DNA from: Bacillus massiliigorillae
Lineage (GTDB): Bacteria > Bacillota > Bacilli > Bacillales > DSM-1321
NCBI RefSeq assembly: GCF_000380245.2
Contig: NZ_HG428741.1
Span: forward strand, 632,226 to 696,225
Length of the DNA: 64,000 bases
Direction of reading: 5' to 3'
The position numbers and the translations under genes are program-made. The notes beneath the pieces are model-generated. The model saw only the letters and a program-made list of their open reading frames with translations, had not been told where the DNA came from and ran no database searches. This document shows positions 36,524 through 45,123 of this stretch, piece after piece. Within the stretch, counting starts at the first letter, position 1. Each line of letters starts with the position of its first letter.

Positions 36524-36745
36524 GTGTCAGAACATCAAATTTTTATAGACGAAAAGAATCGTTTAGATGTATTGCTAGAGAAAGGCTATAAAATCAAAAA
36601 TGTCATGGAGAATCTCAGCGGTACATTTATTGAATTGAAGTCGGATGACAAGCTATCTGAAGAAACGGTGAGGCTTCATCTGACAACAGCTAATGCACGA
36701 AAATATTTTTCTGTGAAATTAATAGAGCAATCATTTATAAAGTAA
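36524..36745 (+). CDS. Small protein of unknown function in the pyrimidine operon
   Basis: 73 residues from a GTG with a strong AGGGGAGGAG ribosome binding site, 20 bases after the permease stop. It is soluble and charged, with a predicted helix (QIFIDEKNRLDVLLEKGY), a beta hairpin (IKNVMENLSGTFIELKSDD) and a C-terminal helix (RLHLTTANARKYFSVKL). No cysteine and no known motif. I do not recognise the family. Its position inside a catabolic operon, between the permease and the carbamoylase, suggests an accessory or regulatory role, which is inference only. Confidence 0.7.
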   Translation: MSEHQIFIDEKNRLDVLLEKGYKIKNVMENLSGTFIELKSDDKLSEETVRLHLTTANARKYFSVKLIEQSFIK

Positions 36746-36763
36746 TGGTTTATCCCGTTCAAA

Positions 36764-36902
36764 CTAGCGCTAAGACTTCCACTTCAAAACGTAAGCATAA
36801 GCAGAGACGTTTAAGTGGGAGATTAAGCGCTAGTAAGAACTAAGGTTGGTTCAACTAATGCTCTGTGGAGGATGACTTCTACCGAGCAAAGTTTCACTTT
36901 AT
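36764..36902. repeat. Imperfect inverted repeat and dispersed element remnant
   Basis: CTAGCGCT (36764-36771) pairs with AGCGCTAG (36826-36833), and the arms continue with CTTCCACTT/AAGTGGGAG and AAACG/CGTTT. The sequence after it (GGTTCAACTAATG to GTTTCACTTTA, 36848-36902) is related to 49613-49677. The layout, a hairpin followed by GTTCAACTAA, resembles ends of IS200/IS605-type elements as I remember them. It sits within the operon, in front of the carbamoylase gene. Confidence 0.6.
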
Positions 36903-36934
36903 ACAAACAAGAATGTAAAGGAGTTTTGGTTACT

Positions 36935-38179
36935 ATGGAAAAGCAAAAATTAAAAATTAACGGTGCTCGTTTAAAACGAACCCTTGAGCAGTTCGCTGAT
37001 TTTGGTAGAACTGAGAACAATGGAGTTACTCGTTTATCATTATCAGAAGAAGATCGTCTAGTTAGAGATTATTTTTGCTCCTGTTGTGAAGAAATTGGCA
37101 TGATGGTCACGATTGATGATCTAGGTAACATCTATGCGACTTTAAAAGGAGAAGAAAATAAGAAACCAATAATATTGGGATCGCATCTGGATTCTGTGAA
37201 AAAAGGTGGACGTTTCGACGGAGTACTTGGAGTGGTAGCTGGATTAGAAGTTGTTCGTACTCTTGTAGAAAATAATATTAAGCCTACACATCCGATCATG
37301 ATTGTGAATTTTACTAATGAAGAAGGAGCTAGATTTGAGCCGTCTATGATGTCATCAGGTGTGCTTTGTGGCAAGTTTGACAAATCCGTCATGTTTCAAA
37401 AACAAGATGTTGATGGAATCTCTTTTGGAGAAGCCTTAAAGTATAGTGGGTACGCAGGTGATGAAGAATATCGTTTGAAAGAAGGAGAAGCATTTGTAGA
37501 ATTGCATATTGAACAAGGACCTATTCTTGAAAAAGAAAACTTGTCTATTGGAGTTGTTGAGTGTGTTGTTGGAATGGTTTGTTATGAGATAGAGGTAACA
37601 GGTGACTCGGACCATGCCGGTACAACACCGATGAATATGAGAAAAGATGCTCTTCAAGCAGCAATTAGTGCCATCTCTAAAGTTTGTGATAAATTAGATA
37701 AACTTGATAGTGAGCTAGTTTATACTTTTGGTAGAATGAATGTGTTTCCTAACATTCATACAGTTATTCCGAATAAGGTTATCTTTTCTTTAGAAGCGAG
37801 ACATAAGAATCCAGAAGTGGTTAAGCAAGTTGAAACTATTATTCATAGCATGAAAGATGATTCCATACATTCAAATTGTAGCGTTGATATTAGGAAACTA
37901 TGGGATCGAGAAACAGTATGGTTTGATCAAAATGTAGTAAACTCCATAGAACAATCGGTAGAATCTTTGGGTTACTCGTATAAGCGAATGGTTAGTGGGG
38001 CAGGTCATGATGCTCAATTTATCGCAAGTTATATTCCGACGGCTATGGTATTCGTACCGAGTATTAATGGCAAAAGTCATAGTGAGGATGAACTTACTAC
38101 TTGGGAAGATTGTACAAATGGAGTGAATGTATTATTGGAGACGGTCGTTTCTATGCTGAAAACATTGAGTAGTAAGTAA
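36935..38179 (+). CDS. Zn-dependent N-carbamoyl-amino acid hydrolase (beta-ureidopropionase type)
   Basis: 414 residues of the M20 hydantoinase/carbamoylase family. Zinc ligands are visible as LGSHLDSVKKGGRFDGVLGV (His and Asp), NFTNEEGARF (Glu pair), ELHIEQGPILE (His) and SGAGHDAQF plus SHSEDE near the end. In this operon the likely substrate is N-carbamoyl-beta-alanine or its methyl derivative, releasing beta-alanine, CO2 and ammonia. L-carbamoylase or allantoate amidohydrolase are sister activities. ATG at 36935 follows AAGGAG by 11 bases; upstream in-frame codons run into the repeat. Confidence 0.9.
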   Translation: MEKQKLKINGARLKRTLEQFADFGRTENNGVTRLSLSEEDRLVRDYFCSCCEEIGMMVTIDDLGNIYATLKGEENKKPIILGSHLDSVKKGGRFDGVLGVVAGLEVVRTLVENNIKPTHPIMIVNFTNEEGARFEPSMMSSGVLCGKFDKSVMFQKQDVDGISFGEALKYSGYAGDEEYRLKEGEAFVELHIEQGPILEKENLSIGVVECVVGMVCYEIEVTGDSDHAGTTPMNMRKDALQAAISAISKVCDKLDKLDSELVYTFGRMNVFPNIHTVIPNKVIFSLEARHKNPEVVKQVETIIHSMKDDSIHSNCSVDIRKLWDRETVWFDQNVVNSIEQSVESLGYSYKRMVSGAGHDAQFIASYIPTAMVFVPSINGKSHSEDELTTWEDCTNGVNVLLETVVSMLKTLSSK

Positions 38180-38275
38180 TACTTTTTAAAAGTAATTATC
38201 AATAAAGTTAGAATATTGTTATTTCTTTCCTTATAATAGAAGGTATACTTTCTATTTAAGGAGGGGGATGAAGAA

Positions 38276-39883
38276 TTGAAATCCTATATTACTGTAGAGG
38301 ATATATTGAGTAGAAAGCATTTTGATCAAATTCAAATTATAGCGGGAAAGAACGGTCTAAATCGTTTAGTAAAATGGGTTCATATCGTTGAAGTGGTGAA
38401 TATTAGAAACCTTTTAAAAGGAAATGAACTGATCCTTTCAACTGCTGTTGCTTGGAAAGATGATAAAGAACGCTTTATATCGATTTTACAACAACTGATT
38501 GAGTCAAATGCTTCAGGATTATGCATTGAGCTTATTGAGAATACTTCACCAATTCCTTCAGAGATTATTGAAATTGCTAATCTCAATAAATTTCCCATTA
38601 TATTATTTCATCAAGAGGTACCATTTGTAGAAATCACACAAGATATTCATACTCTCCTAATTAATCGACAATATGAAATGATTTCAAAATTAGAAAGCTA
38701 CTCGGAAGTTTTAAATAAAAAGCTACTAACTGTTGAGCATGCTGATGAAATACTTACCTTTGTTCAACAATATTTGCAATTAACGGTCGTAATTACGTAT
38801 AAGAATAATGAAAGTCAAGTTTATCCATCTATACATGTAACCGAACAGGAGAAACTGAAGAAAGCTTTAAATGACACTCACCTATCTACCCCATCTTATT
38901 CAGTAGCAACCAACGAAATCAATGTATTAGGAGAAACGTATGCGGAATTACGATTTCTCTCAAATGAAAGAGAGTTAACAGAATATGATCATTTGATTCT
39001 TGACCGGACATCTACAGCGCTCGCTCAATTTTTTATGCGAGAACTTTATGTTGATGAGAAAAGAAGAGTAGAAGAAACAGAATGGATTAATGGATGGCTG
39101 GATGGTGAGCAGAACACGGAGGAAATAACTGAATATATCGCATTTCATCTTCCGAAAAGCCAACCAAAGGGAGCTGCAGTTTGTTTAGTCAAAATCCCTT
39201 TTGTAGGGCAGTTTTCACCAATTGAATTAACCTATTTTAAATTATATTTTAGAGCCATTCTTGAACAAAGAGGCTTTTCTTTTTTTTCTATTGAGAAGCG
39301 TAATGCCATTATCTTTATCCTTCTTAATGAAAGAAGTAGCGATTCATGGAAGAATCGTATGAAGGAAGGCATTGTACGTTTAATAAATTCAGATTTAAAG
39401 CTTGGAAAGAATAAAAAGAAGTTATTAATCGGTGTTGGTAAATATGTTGAAGAGTTAGGGGATATTCATTTAAGTTATAAAACGGCGCTGGAAACTATAG
39501 CTATACAGGAGCGCTTATCAAATATGAACGAGGATTATTTCTATGATGATTTACATATTTATCGACTGATTTCACTTTTAAATCGTCATACAGATTTACA
39601 GGAAATTGTTAATGAATACTTAGAGCCTATCATAAGTTATGATGAGAAATATAACGGCAATTTAATTGAAACATTAAAAACGTATCTATCTTGTCAGGGC
39701 TCAAAGCAAGAAACAGCGAAAAAGCTATATATCGTCCGACAAACACTCTATCATCGCTTACAAAAAATTGAGTCATTATTAGGCCATGATTTCATGGATT
39801 ATGAGAAAAGATTGACGATTGAATTTATGATCATGTCTTATGAATTTCTAAAAGCATCACGGAATTTAGTTAAAAAAATATAA
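38276..39883 (+). CDS. PucR-family transcriptional regulator
   Basis: 535 residues. The N-terminal PucR ligand domain (ITVEDILSRKHFDQIQIIAG, GNELILSTAVAW) spans about residues 5-125. A middle GGDEF-like helical region follows, and the C-terminal PucR helix-turn-helix reads LKTYLSCQGSKQETAKKL then IVRQTLYHRLQKIESLLG. Family members control purine or other nitrogen-source catabolism. It probably controls the pyrimidine genes around it. TTG start behind AAGGAGGGGG. A 96-base gap with TATAAT at 38232 precedes it, so it may have its own promoter. Confidence 0.9.
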   Translation: MKSYITVEDILSRKHFDQIQIIAGKNGLNRLVKWVHIVEVVNIRNLLKGNELILSTAVAWKDDKERFISILQQLIESNASGLCIELIENTSPIPSEIIEIANLNKFPIILFHQEVPFVEITQDIHTLLINRQYEMISKLESYSEVLNKKLLTVEHADEILTFVQQYLQLTVVITYKNNESQVYPSIHVTEQEKLKKALNDTHLSTPSYSVATNEINVLGETYAELRFLSNERELTEYDHLILDRTSTALAQFFMRELYVDEKRRVEETEWINGWLDGEQNTEEITEYIAFHLPKSQPKGAAVCLVKIPFVGQFSPIELTYFKLYFRAILEQRGFSFFSIEKRNAIIFILLNERSSDSWKNRMKEGIVRLINSDLKLGKNKKKLLIGVGKYVEELGDIHLSYKTALETIAIQERLSNMNEDYFYDDLHIYRLISLLNRHTDLQEIVNEYLEPIISYDEKYNGNLIETLKTYLSCQGSKQETAKKLYIVRQTLYHRLQKIESLLGHDFMDYEKRLTIEFMIMSYEFLKASRNLVKKI

Positions 39884-39890
39884 TTGTGCA

Positions 39891-39926
39891 AATGAAACCC
39901 TACTGGAAATTGGTAGGGTTTTCATT
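39891..39926 (+). terminator. Terminator after the PucR-type gene
   Basis: AATGAAACCCTAC with GTAGGGTTTTCATT around a short loop; one bulge. Confidence 0.8.
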
Positions 39927-40091
39927 ATGTCTGAAAACTATAGGAAGGTATTTAACATTCTGTCTAATGAATAAGGTCTCTTTTTACGTGATAATTAATA
40001 TACGAATAATTAGAAGCAGTCACGAAATTAATAGTCATCGTTCTCTATGAATATGTTTGGCAGGTAGGTATTAATTAGAGGAGGGAATATT

Positions 40092-41447
40092 ATGAGTAAT
40101 GTAAGCCAAGAAGTTGATTTATTAGCCAAGGATAAGGAGTATGTATGGCATTCGATGAAACCGTATAATCCAGATTCAACAATGGTTATAGAAGAAGCGA
40201 AAGGTGCAACAGTTATTGATCATGTAGGTAATAAATATGTGGATGCTATGGCAGGCCTATGGTGCGTAAATGTTGGTTACGGTAGAACTGAACTCGCTGA
40301 TGCTGCCTATGAACAGCTGAAAAAGATGGCTTATTTTCCAATGACACAAAGTCATTCTCCTGCAATTAAGCTAGCAGAGAAGCTAAATGAGATGCTCAAA
40401 GGAGAATATGTGATTTTCTTTTCGAATAGTGGATCAGAAGCAAATGAAGCTGCTTTTAAAATAGTACGACAATATCATCAACAGAGAGGTAATCCAGGTA
40501 GATATAAATTTATATCTAGATATCGAGCATATCATGGAAGTAGTATGGGTTCACTTTCTGCAACGGGGCAATCCGAACGCAAAATCAAGTATGAGCCACT
40601 TGCACCAGGGTTTCTTCATGTTTCTCCTCCTGACCAATATCGACAATATGAAGATGATCAAACTAAGCCTAGTGAATTGCGTTCTGTTCAAGATATCGAC
40701 CGCGTAATGACATGGGAAATGAGTGATACGATTGCCGGAGTCATTATGGAGCCAATCATTACGGGTGGTGGTGTTATTGTTCCACCAGAAGGATATATGA
40801 AAGGTGTGAAAGAAGTTTGTGAAAAGCACGGTGCTCTTCTTATTGTTGATGAAGTAATATGTGGATTTGGTCGTACTGGCGAGCCATTTGGTTTCATGAA
40901 TTATGATGTGAAGCCTGATATTATAACAATGGCAAAGGGGATAACAAGTGCGTATCTGCCGCTATCTGCAACAGCGGTGAAAAAAGAAGTGTATGAGCAA
41001 TTTAAAGGGGCGGAAGAATATGATTATTTTCGTCATGTAAATACATTTGGTGGGAATCCAGCTGCTTGTGCGTTAGCCTTGAAAAACATTGAGATAATGG
41101 AAAATGAGCAGCTCTTTAATCGATCCAAACAAGTGGGTGCTGAACTAAAAGCTACATTAACGTCCATTTTAAAAGATAGCAAATACGTTGGTAACGTACG
41201 TGGAAAAGGTTTATTAATAGGAATTGAATTAGTTAAATGTAAGGAAACAAAAGAACCTCTTGCTGCTGATTTAGTTAATAAAGTGATAGGTAGCTGTAAA
41301 CAAAGGGGTTTGATTATTGGTAAAAATGGAGCAACTGTAGCGGGTTACAATAATGTACTCACGTTAGCTCCACCACTAAGTATTTCTGAAGAAGAACTGG
41401 AGTTTACAATTAAAGTTTTAACGGAAGAAATTTTAGCTTTAGCTTGA
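40092..41447 (+). CDS. Omega-amino acid (beta-alanine):pyruvate aminotransferase
   Basis: Class III PLP-dependent aminotransferase of 451 residues. PLP-site features: FFSNSGSEANEAAFKIVRQY, RAYHGSSMGSLSATG, ILIVDEVICGFGRTG-type strand (LLIVDEVICGFGRTGEPF) and the Schiff-base Lys in ITMAKGITSAYLP. The family moves the amino group of omega-amino acids to pyruvate. Next to a uracil/thymine pathway it should act on beta-alanine and beta-aminoisobutyrate, giving malonate or methylmalonate semialdehyde. It has its own GAGGAGGG ribosome binding site and lies between two terminators, so it is transcribed alone. Confidence 0.9.
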   Translation: MSNVSQEVDLLAKDKEYVWHSMKPYNPDSTMVIEEAKGATVIDHVGNKYVDAMAGLWCVNVGYGRTELADAAYEQLKKMAYFPMTQSHSPAIKLAEKLNEMLKGEYVIFFSNSGSEANEAAFKIVRQYHQQRGNPGRYKFISRYRAYHGSSMGSLSATGQSERKIKYEPLAPGFLHVSPPDQYRQYEDDQTKPSELRSVQDIDRVMTWEMSDTIAGVIMEPIITGGGVIVPPEGYMKGVKEVCEKHGALLIVDEVICGFGRTGEPFGFMNYDVKPDIITMAKGITSAYLPLSATAVKKEVYEQFKGAEEYDYFRHVNTFGGNPAACALALKNIEIMENEQLFNRSKQVGAELKATLTSILKDSKYVGNVRGKGLLIGIELVKCKETKEPLAADLVNKVIGSCKQRGLIIGKNGATVAGYNNVLTLAPPLSISEEELEFTIKVLTEEILALA

Positions 41448-41456
41448 TAGTCAAGA

Positions 41457-41503
41457 AAAGAGCTGATTCATTGGATGTATATCCTCTGAATCAGCTCTTT
41501 TTT
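41457..41503 (+). terminator. Aminotransferase gene terminator
   Basis: AAGAGCTGATTCA with TGAATCAGCTCTT, 16-base loop, then TTTT. Confidence 0.88.
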
Positions 41504-41534
41504 AAATGATAACAAAGTATATAATTTTATGCTG

Positions 41535-41812
41535 TGTCTAGCTCCAGCGCCCAGCGACTAGTAGATTTCGCCCATCTCCCTACGATAAGTCAACACGAAA
41601 AAGGCTACCGCCTCTTCGTGTTGTCTAGTTCCGAACGCCATCGGCTCGAGGTCATAAGTCAATCAGTCCAGAAGGTTAAAAGCGACCTTCTTGCCAGCTT
41701 GCCTTATGCTTGTCACCGATAAACTGGCGTTCTCCACATTTCGGTTTTTCCTTTATCTCAGTCGAAGTGCTCCAATCTATACGTCGCAAAACGGGCGCTT
41801 GCGCTTTTCTTA
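41535..41812. repeat. Palindromic repeat type B interrupted by a type A copy
   Basis: The left half (TGTCTAGCTCCAGCGCCC to CTTCGTGT, 41535-41621) and the right half (TTCCTTTATCTCAGTCGAAG to CTTTTCTTA, 41746-41812) match the intact type B repeat at 4971-5155. A complete type A repeat sits between them (41622-41745), starting TGTCTAGTTCC and folding through GAACGCCA/TGGCGTTC, CATAAG/CTTATG and AGAAGGT/ACCTTCT. Confidence 0.75.
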
Positions 41813-41845
41813 CGGAATATAAAAGTTTTAAACCATTAACATGAC

Positions 41846-41899
41846 AATTGATCCTTGCGGGTAGAATTATAGAAATCAATTCGCCCAAAAGGATCAATT
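41846..41899. repeat. Inverted repeat downstream of mmsA
   Basis: AATTGATCCTT (41846-41856) pairs perfectly with AAGGATCAATT (41889-41899), with a second inner pair AGAATT/AATTCG. No T run follows on either strand, so it may be a weak terminator for the minus-strand mmsA gene or a repeat remnant. Confidence 0.5.
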
Positions 41900-41915
41900 A
41901 CTGTTATCTTAAATA

Positions 41916-43442
41916 TTATGAAATTGTATTATTACTTGGGAAAGCAAATGATGATCCATTGTCTTCATCATTACTTAACCATTTTTCAGAAATAGTTTTG
42001 CTTTTTGTGAAGAATCGTGCCTGGTCTGGCCCAAACATATGACCTTCACCAAACTTGGAACGTTTCCAACCGCCAAAGTTGTGATAGCCTACAGGAATAG
42101 GAATAGGAACGTTAATTCCCACCATACCAACCTCAATTTCCTCTTGGAACTTACGAGCCGCAAGGCCATTATTAGTGAACATGGTAACGCCATTTCCTAA
42201 CTCATGATCATTAATTAAATCAATGGCTTCTTGTAATGATTCTGCACGAACAATAATACGTGCTGGTCCGAATACTTCTTCTTGATATACTTTCATAGTA
42301 GGAGTTACGTGATCAAGTAAAGTAGGTCCTAAATAAAAGCCGTTAGAATTTGCACTAATAGATGGATTTCGACCATCTACTACCACTTGCGCTCCTTCTG
42401 TAATAGCGGTATTTATATGTTCAATAATAGCGTTTTTAGATTGTTCAGTAATAACAGGTCCAAAATCGCTAGAGTCGTCTGTATATGGACCAACTTTTAA
42501 TGCTGCTACTTTTTCCTTTAGAATGGCAACAAAACGATCAGCGGTTTCTTTGCCTACAGGAATTGCGCCTGAAATAGCCATACAGCGTTGAGAGGCAGCA
42601 CCATATGCAGCTCCTAAAAATGCATTGGCTGTTTGCTCTAGATTTGCATCAGGCATAACAATCATGAAATTCTTACCGCCACCAAATGCTGCAACACGCT
42701 TATTGTGTTTTGTTCCTGTTTGATAAATATATTCGGCAACAGGTGTAGAACCAACGAATGAAATAGCTTGAATGGTAGGGTTTTCTAAAAGCTCATTGAC
42801 AGCTTCTTTGTCACCGTTGACAACTGTCCAAACTCCATCTGGTAAACCAGCTTCTTGCCATAGTTTTGATAGATAAAGTGCTGAAATAGGAACACGCTCT
42901 GAAGGCTTTAGTATAACTGAATTACCAACAGCTACAGCCATGCTTGATATTGCTAGTGGTACCATGATAGGAAAGTTAAAGGGAGCAATTGTTGCTACAA
43001 CGCCAAGAGGTGATTTCGTTGAAAGTGCATTAATATCACCACCAACATTTACTGAGTATTCTCCTTTTAACAAATGTGGTGCATTCAAGGCAAGGTCAAC
43101 AGATTCGAGTCCTCTTGTGATTTCACCTTTTGCATCTTCTTTTGTCTTGCCGCTTTCTTCGCAAATTGTATTTATTAATTCATCTAGATTCTCGACTAAT
43201 AGATTGCGAAAACGATGAATAATTTCTACTCGCTTGCCAACAGATGTTGCTTTCCAAGCTGGAAAAGCCGCCTTTGCAGCATCGATTGCTGCTTTTACTT
43301 CCTCACGGTCGGCAAGAGGAACTTTTGCTATTACAGTACCGATTGATGGATTATATACATCTGCGAAACGACTACTTGTTCCAGTAACCATTTTTCCGCC
43401 GATAAAATGATGTAATTCTCTGACACTTTGATTAACTACCAT
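41916..43442 (-). CDS. mmsA: CoA-acylating (methyl)malonate-semialdehyde dehydrogenase
   Basis: 508 residues of the aldehyde dehydrogenase superfamily, MmsA/IolA branch. Key parts: HHFIGGKMVTGTSSRFADVYNP at the start (a split form of the family's FIDGKWV), ATIAPFNFPIMVPLAI, FVGSTPVAEYIY and the catalytic Cys in SQRCMAISG. The usual GGAKNH reads GGGKNF, so it is a divergent member. It should convert malonate or methylmalonate semialdehyde to acetyl-CoA or propionyl-CoA, completing beta-alanine and thymine breakdown. Start ATG has AGGGGTG upstream. It follows a permease gene on the same strand after 37 bases. Confidence 0.88.
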   Translation of the reverse strand: MVVNQSVRELHHFIGGKMVTGTSSRFADVYNPSIGTVIAKVPLADREEVKAAIDAAKAAFPAWKATSVGKRVEIIHRFRNLLVENLDELINTICEESGKTKEDAKGEITRGLESVDLALNAPHLLKGEYSVNVGGDINALSTKSPLGVVATIAPFNFPIMVPLAISSMAVAVGNSVILKPSERVPISALYLSKLWQEAGLPDGVWTVVNGDKEAVNELLENPTIQAISFVGSTPVAEYIYQTGTKHNKRVAAFGGGKNFMIVMPDANLEQTANAFLGAAYGAASQRCMAISGAIPVGKETADRFVAILKEKVAALKVGPYTDDSSDFGPVITEQSKNAIIEHINTAITEGAQVVVDGRNPSISANSNGFYLGPTLLDHVTPTMKVYQEEVFGPARIIVRAESLQEAIDLINDHELGNGVTMFTNNGLAARKFQEEIEVGMVGINVPIPIPVGYHNFGGWKRSKFGEGHMFGPDQARFFTKSKTISEKWLSNDEDNGSSFAFPSNNTIS

Positions 43443-43479
43443 TGATAGACACCCCTATTCATATTTTTTAAACATATTG

Positions 43480-44874
43480 TTACAAACGTTCTTCTATTGT
43501 AGAAACTTTAGGTGGCTTTCTGTCTTTATTGCGTTGGGTTATGAAATACATAATCATCACAACCCCTGCAATAATAGTTGTAAAAATAATTTGAGAGCGC
43601 ATTGAATCAATCAGAAGCATTGCAATTAATAAACTTACTACAGCGATAATAGTGAGGTAGGTTAAGTATGGATATAACCACATTTTCACCGTTAATAGCT
43701 CTGGTTGTTCTTGTTGGATTTTTTTTCTCATGCGTAATTGTGAAACAGCAATTATTAGATACAAGATGAGTGTTATTGCACTACATGAGTTAAGTAAGAA
43801 CATAAATACATTATCGGGAGAAATATAATTCATAATGACGGCAATATACGAGAAGAATGTTCCTGCTAATATAGCTTGAACTGGAGCACCTTGTTTGTTT
43901 AGCTTGGTAAAGCGCTTTGGTGCTTCGCCTTTTTCAGCCAAAGAAAATAACATACGTGAAGTTGCATAAAGGGCAGAATTTAGACAAGATAAAACAGCGG
44001 TGAGGACTACAAAATTCATAATTTGGGCTGCAGCAGGAATCCCGATATAATTGAGTACAGCTACATAAGGGCTCGTTAAAATACTAGATGAATCCCACGG
44101 TAATAATGTTACGACCACAGCTATAGATCCTACATAGAAAATCAAAATGCGCCATGTAATAGAATTCGTCGCACGTGTAACAGCTTTCTGTGGTTCAGCT
44201 GATTCTCCTGCGGCAATTGCTACAATTTCAGTTCCCATAAATGAAAAGATAACGATTACAATTCCCATTAGTACGGCACCAAAACCGTTTGGAAAAAAGC
44301 CACCCTGTCCAATTAGATTTGTAACACCAACTGAATCAACATTTGGTACTAAGCCAAATATATAAAAGCCACCCAAAGCTAAGAAGATAATGATACTCCC
44401 AACTTTTATCAAGGAAAACCAATATTCAAATTCTCCAAAAGACTTTACAGAAATGACATTTGTTAGCGTTAATGCAACCGTCAAGATAAGGCTGAGGAGC
44501 CAAAGTGGAATGCCATTATACCAATACTGAATAATGGCCGCAGCAGCGGTAGCTTCTAATGCAATGGCTATCACCCAAAAGAACCAGTAAAGCCAGCCTA
44601 TTAGAAAGCCAGCCCAAGGACCGATGGCTTCATGGGCATAGTGAGCAAAAGAACCGCTAGTAGGATTTATTGCTGCCATTTCGCCGAGCATACGCATGAC
44701 AAATATGACAATTAATCCGGCAAAAGCATATGATAGAACAGCACCTGGGCCTGCAAGATGTATAACTGATCCACTCCCCATGAATAAGCCGGCTCCAATT
44801 ACCCCAGCGATGGCAATCATCGTCATATGGCGCTTTTTTAACCCTTTTTGAAGTTCCGGCTCATTATTGTGCAT
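43480..44874 (-). CDS. Amino acid permease (APC family, GabP-like)
   Basis: 464 residues with twelve hydrophobic helices. The amino acid-polyamine-cation family signature is clear at the N-terminus: KRHMTMIAIAGVIGAGLFMGSG, then AGPGAVLSYAFAGLIVIFVMRMLGEMA and PTSGSFAHYA. It resembles GABA and beta-alanine permeases of Bacillus. Co-transcription with mmsA and the nearby aminotransferase makes beta-alanine or beta-aminoisobutyrate a reasonable substrate, by inference. Ribosome binding site AGGGGTG before the ATG on the minus strand. It is the first gene of a two-gene operon. Confidence 0.87.
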   Translation of the reverse strand: MHNNEPELQKGLKKRHMTMIAIAGVIGAGLFMGSGSVIHLAGPGAVLSYAFAGLIVIFVMRMLGEMAAINPTSGSFAHYAHEAIGPWAGFLIGWLYWFFWVIAIALEATAAAAIIQYWYNGIPLWLLSLILTVALTLTNVISVKSFGEFEYWFSLIKVGSIIIFLALGGFYIFGLVPNVDSVGVTNLIGQGGFFPNGFGAVLMGIVIVIFSFMGTEIVAIAAGESAEPQKAVTRATNSITWRILIFYVGSIAVVVTLLPWDSSSILTSPYVAVLNYIGIPAAAQIMNFVVLTAVLSCLNSALYATSRMLFSLAEKGEAPKRFTKLNKQGAPVQAILAGTFFSYIAVIMNYISPDNVFMFLLNSCSAITLILYLIIAVSQLRMRKKIQQEQPELLTVKMWLYPYLTYLTIIAVVSLLIAMLLIDSMRSQIIFTTIIAGVVMIMYFITQRNKDRKPPKVSTIEERL

Positions 44875-45074
44875 ATTATCACCCCTATTCTTCTGATTTT
44901 GTTTATCTTATTCTAACTGTATCATTATCCATTCTTTTATTTGTATAGACAGTCAGTAAAGAAATTATAGATTTTCTTTTACACTTTGTGAAAAGATGGC
45001 GTGAATAAATAGCGATGTTTGAAATTCATGAGTTGGAGAATAAAATGTGGAATATAAAAGACCTTTCAATTAAT

Positions 45075-45117
45075 AGAAAAAACTAACAGCCCCAAGAAGG
45101 ATCTTGGAGCTGTTGTT
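45075..45117 (-). terminator. zwf terminator
   Basis: On the minus strand AACAGCTCCAAGA pairs with TCTTGGGGCTGTT and is followed by AGTTTTTTC. Confidence 0.85.
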
Positions 45118-45123
45118 AAAAAA

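Noticed and set aside
40020..40091. Second sigma-54 promoter (TTTGGCAGG) before the aminotransferase gene
   Set aside because: The -24 half looks right but there is no TTGC at the proper distance.
41534..41722. 62-codon plus-strand frame after the aminotransferase gene
   Set aside because: Entirely within nested palindromic repeats.
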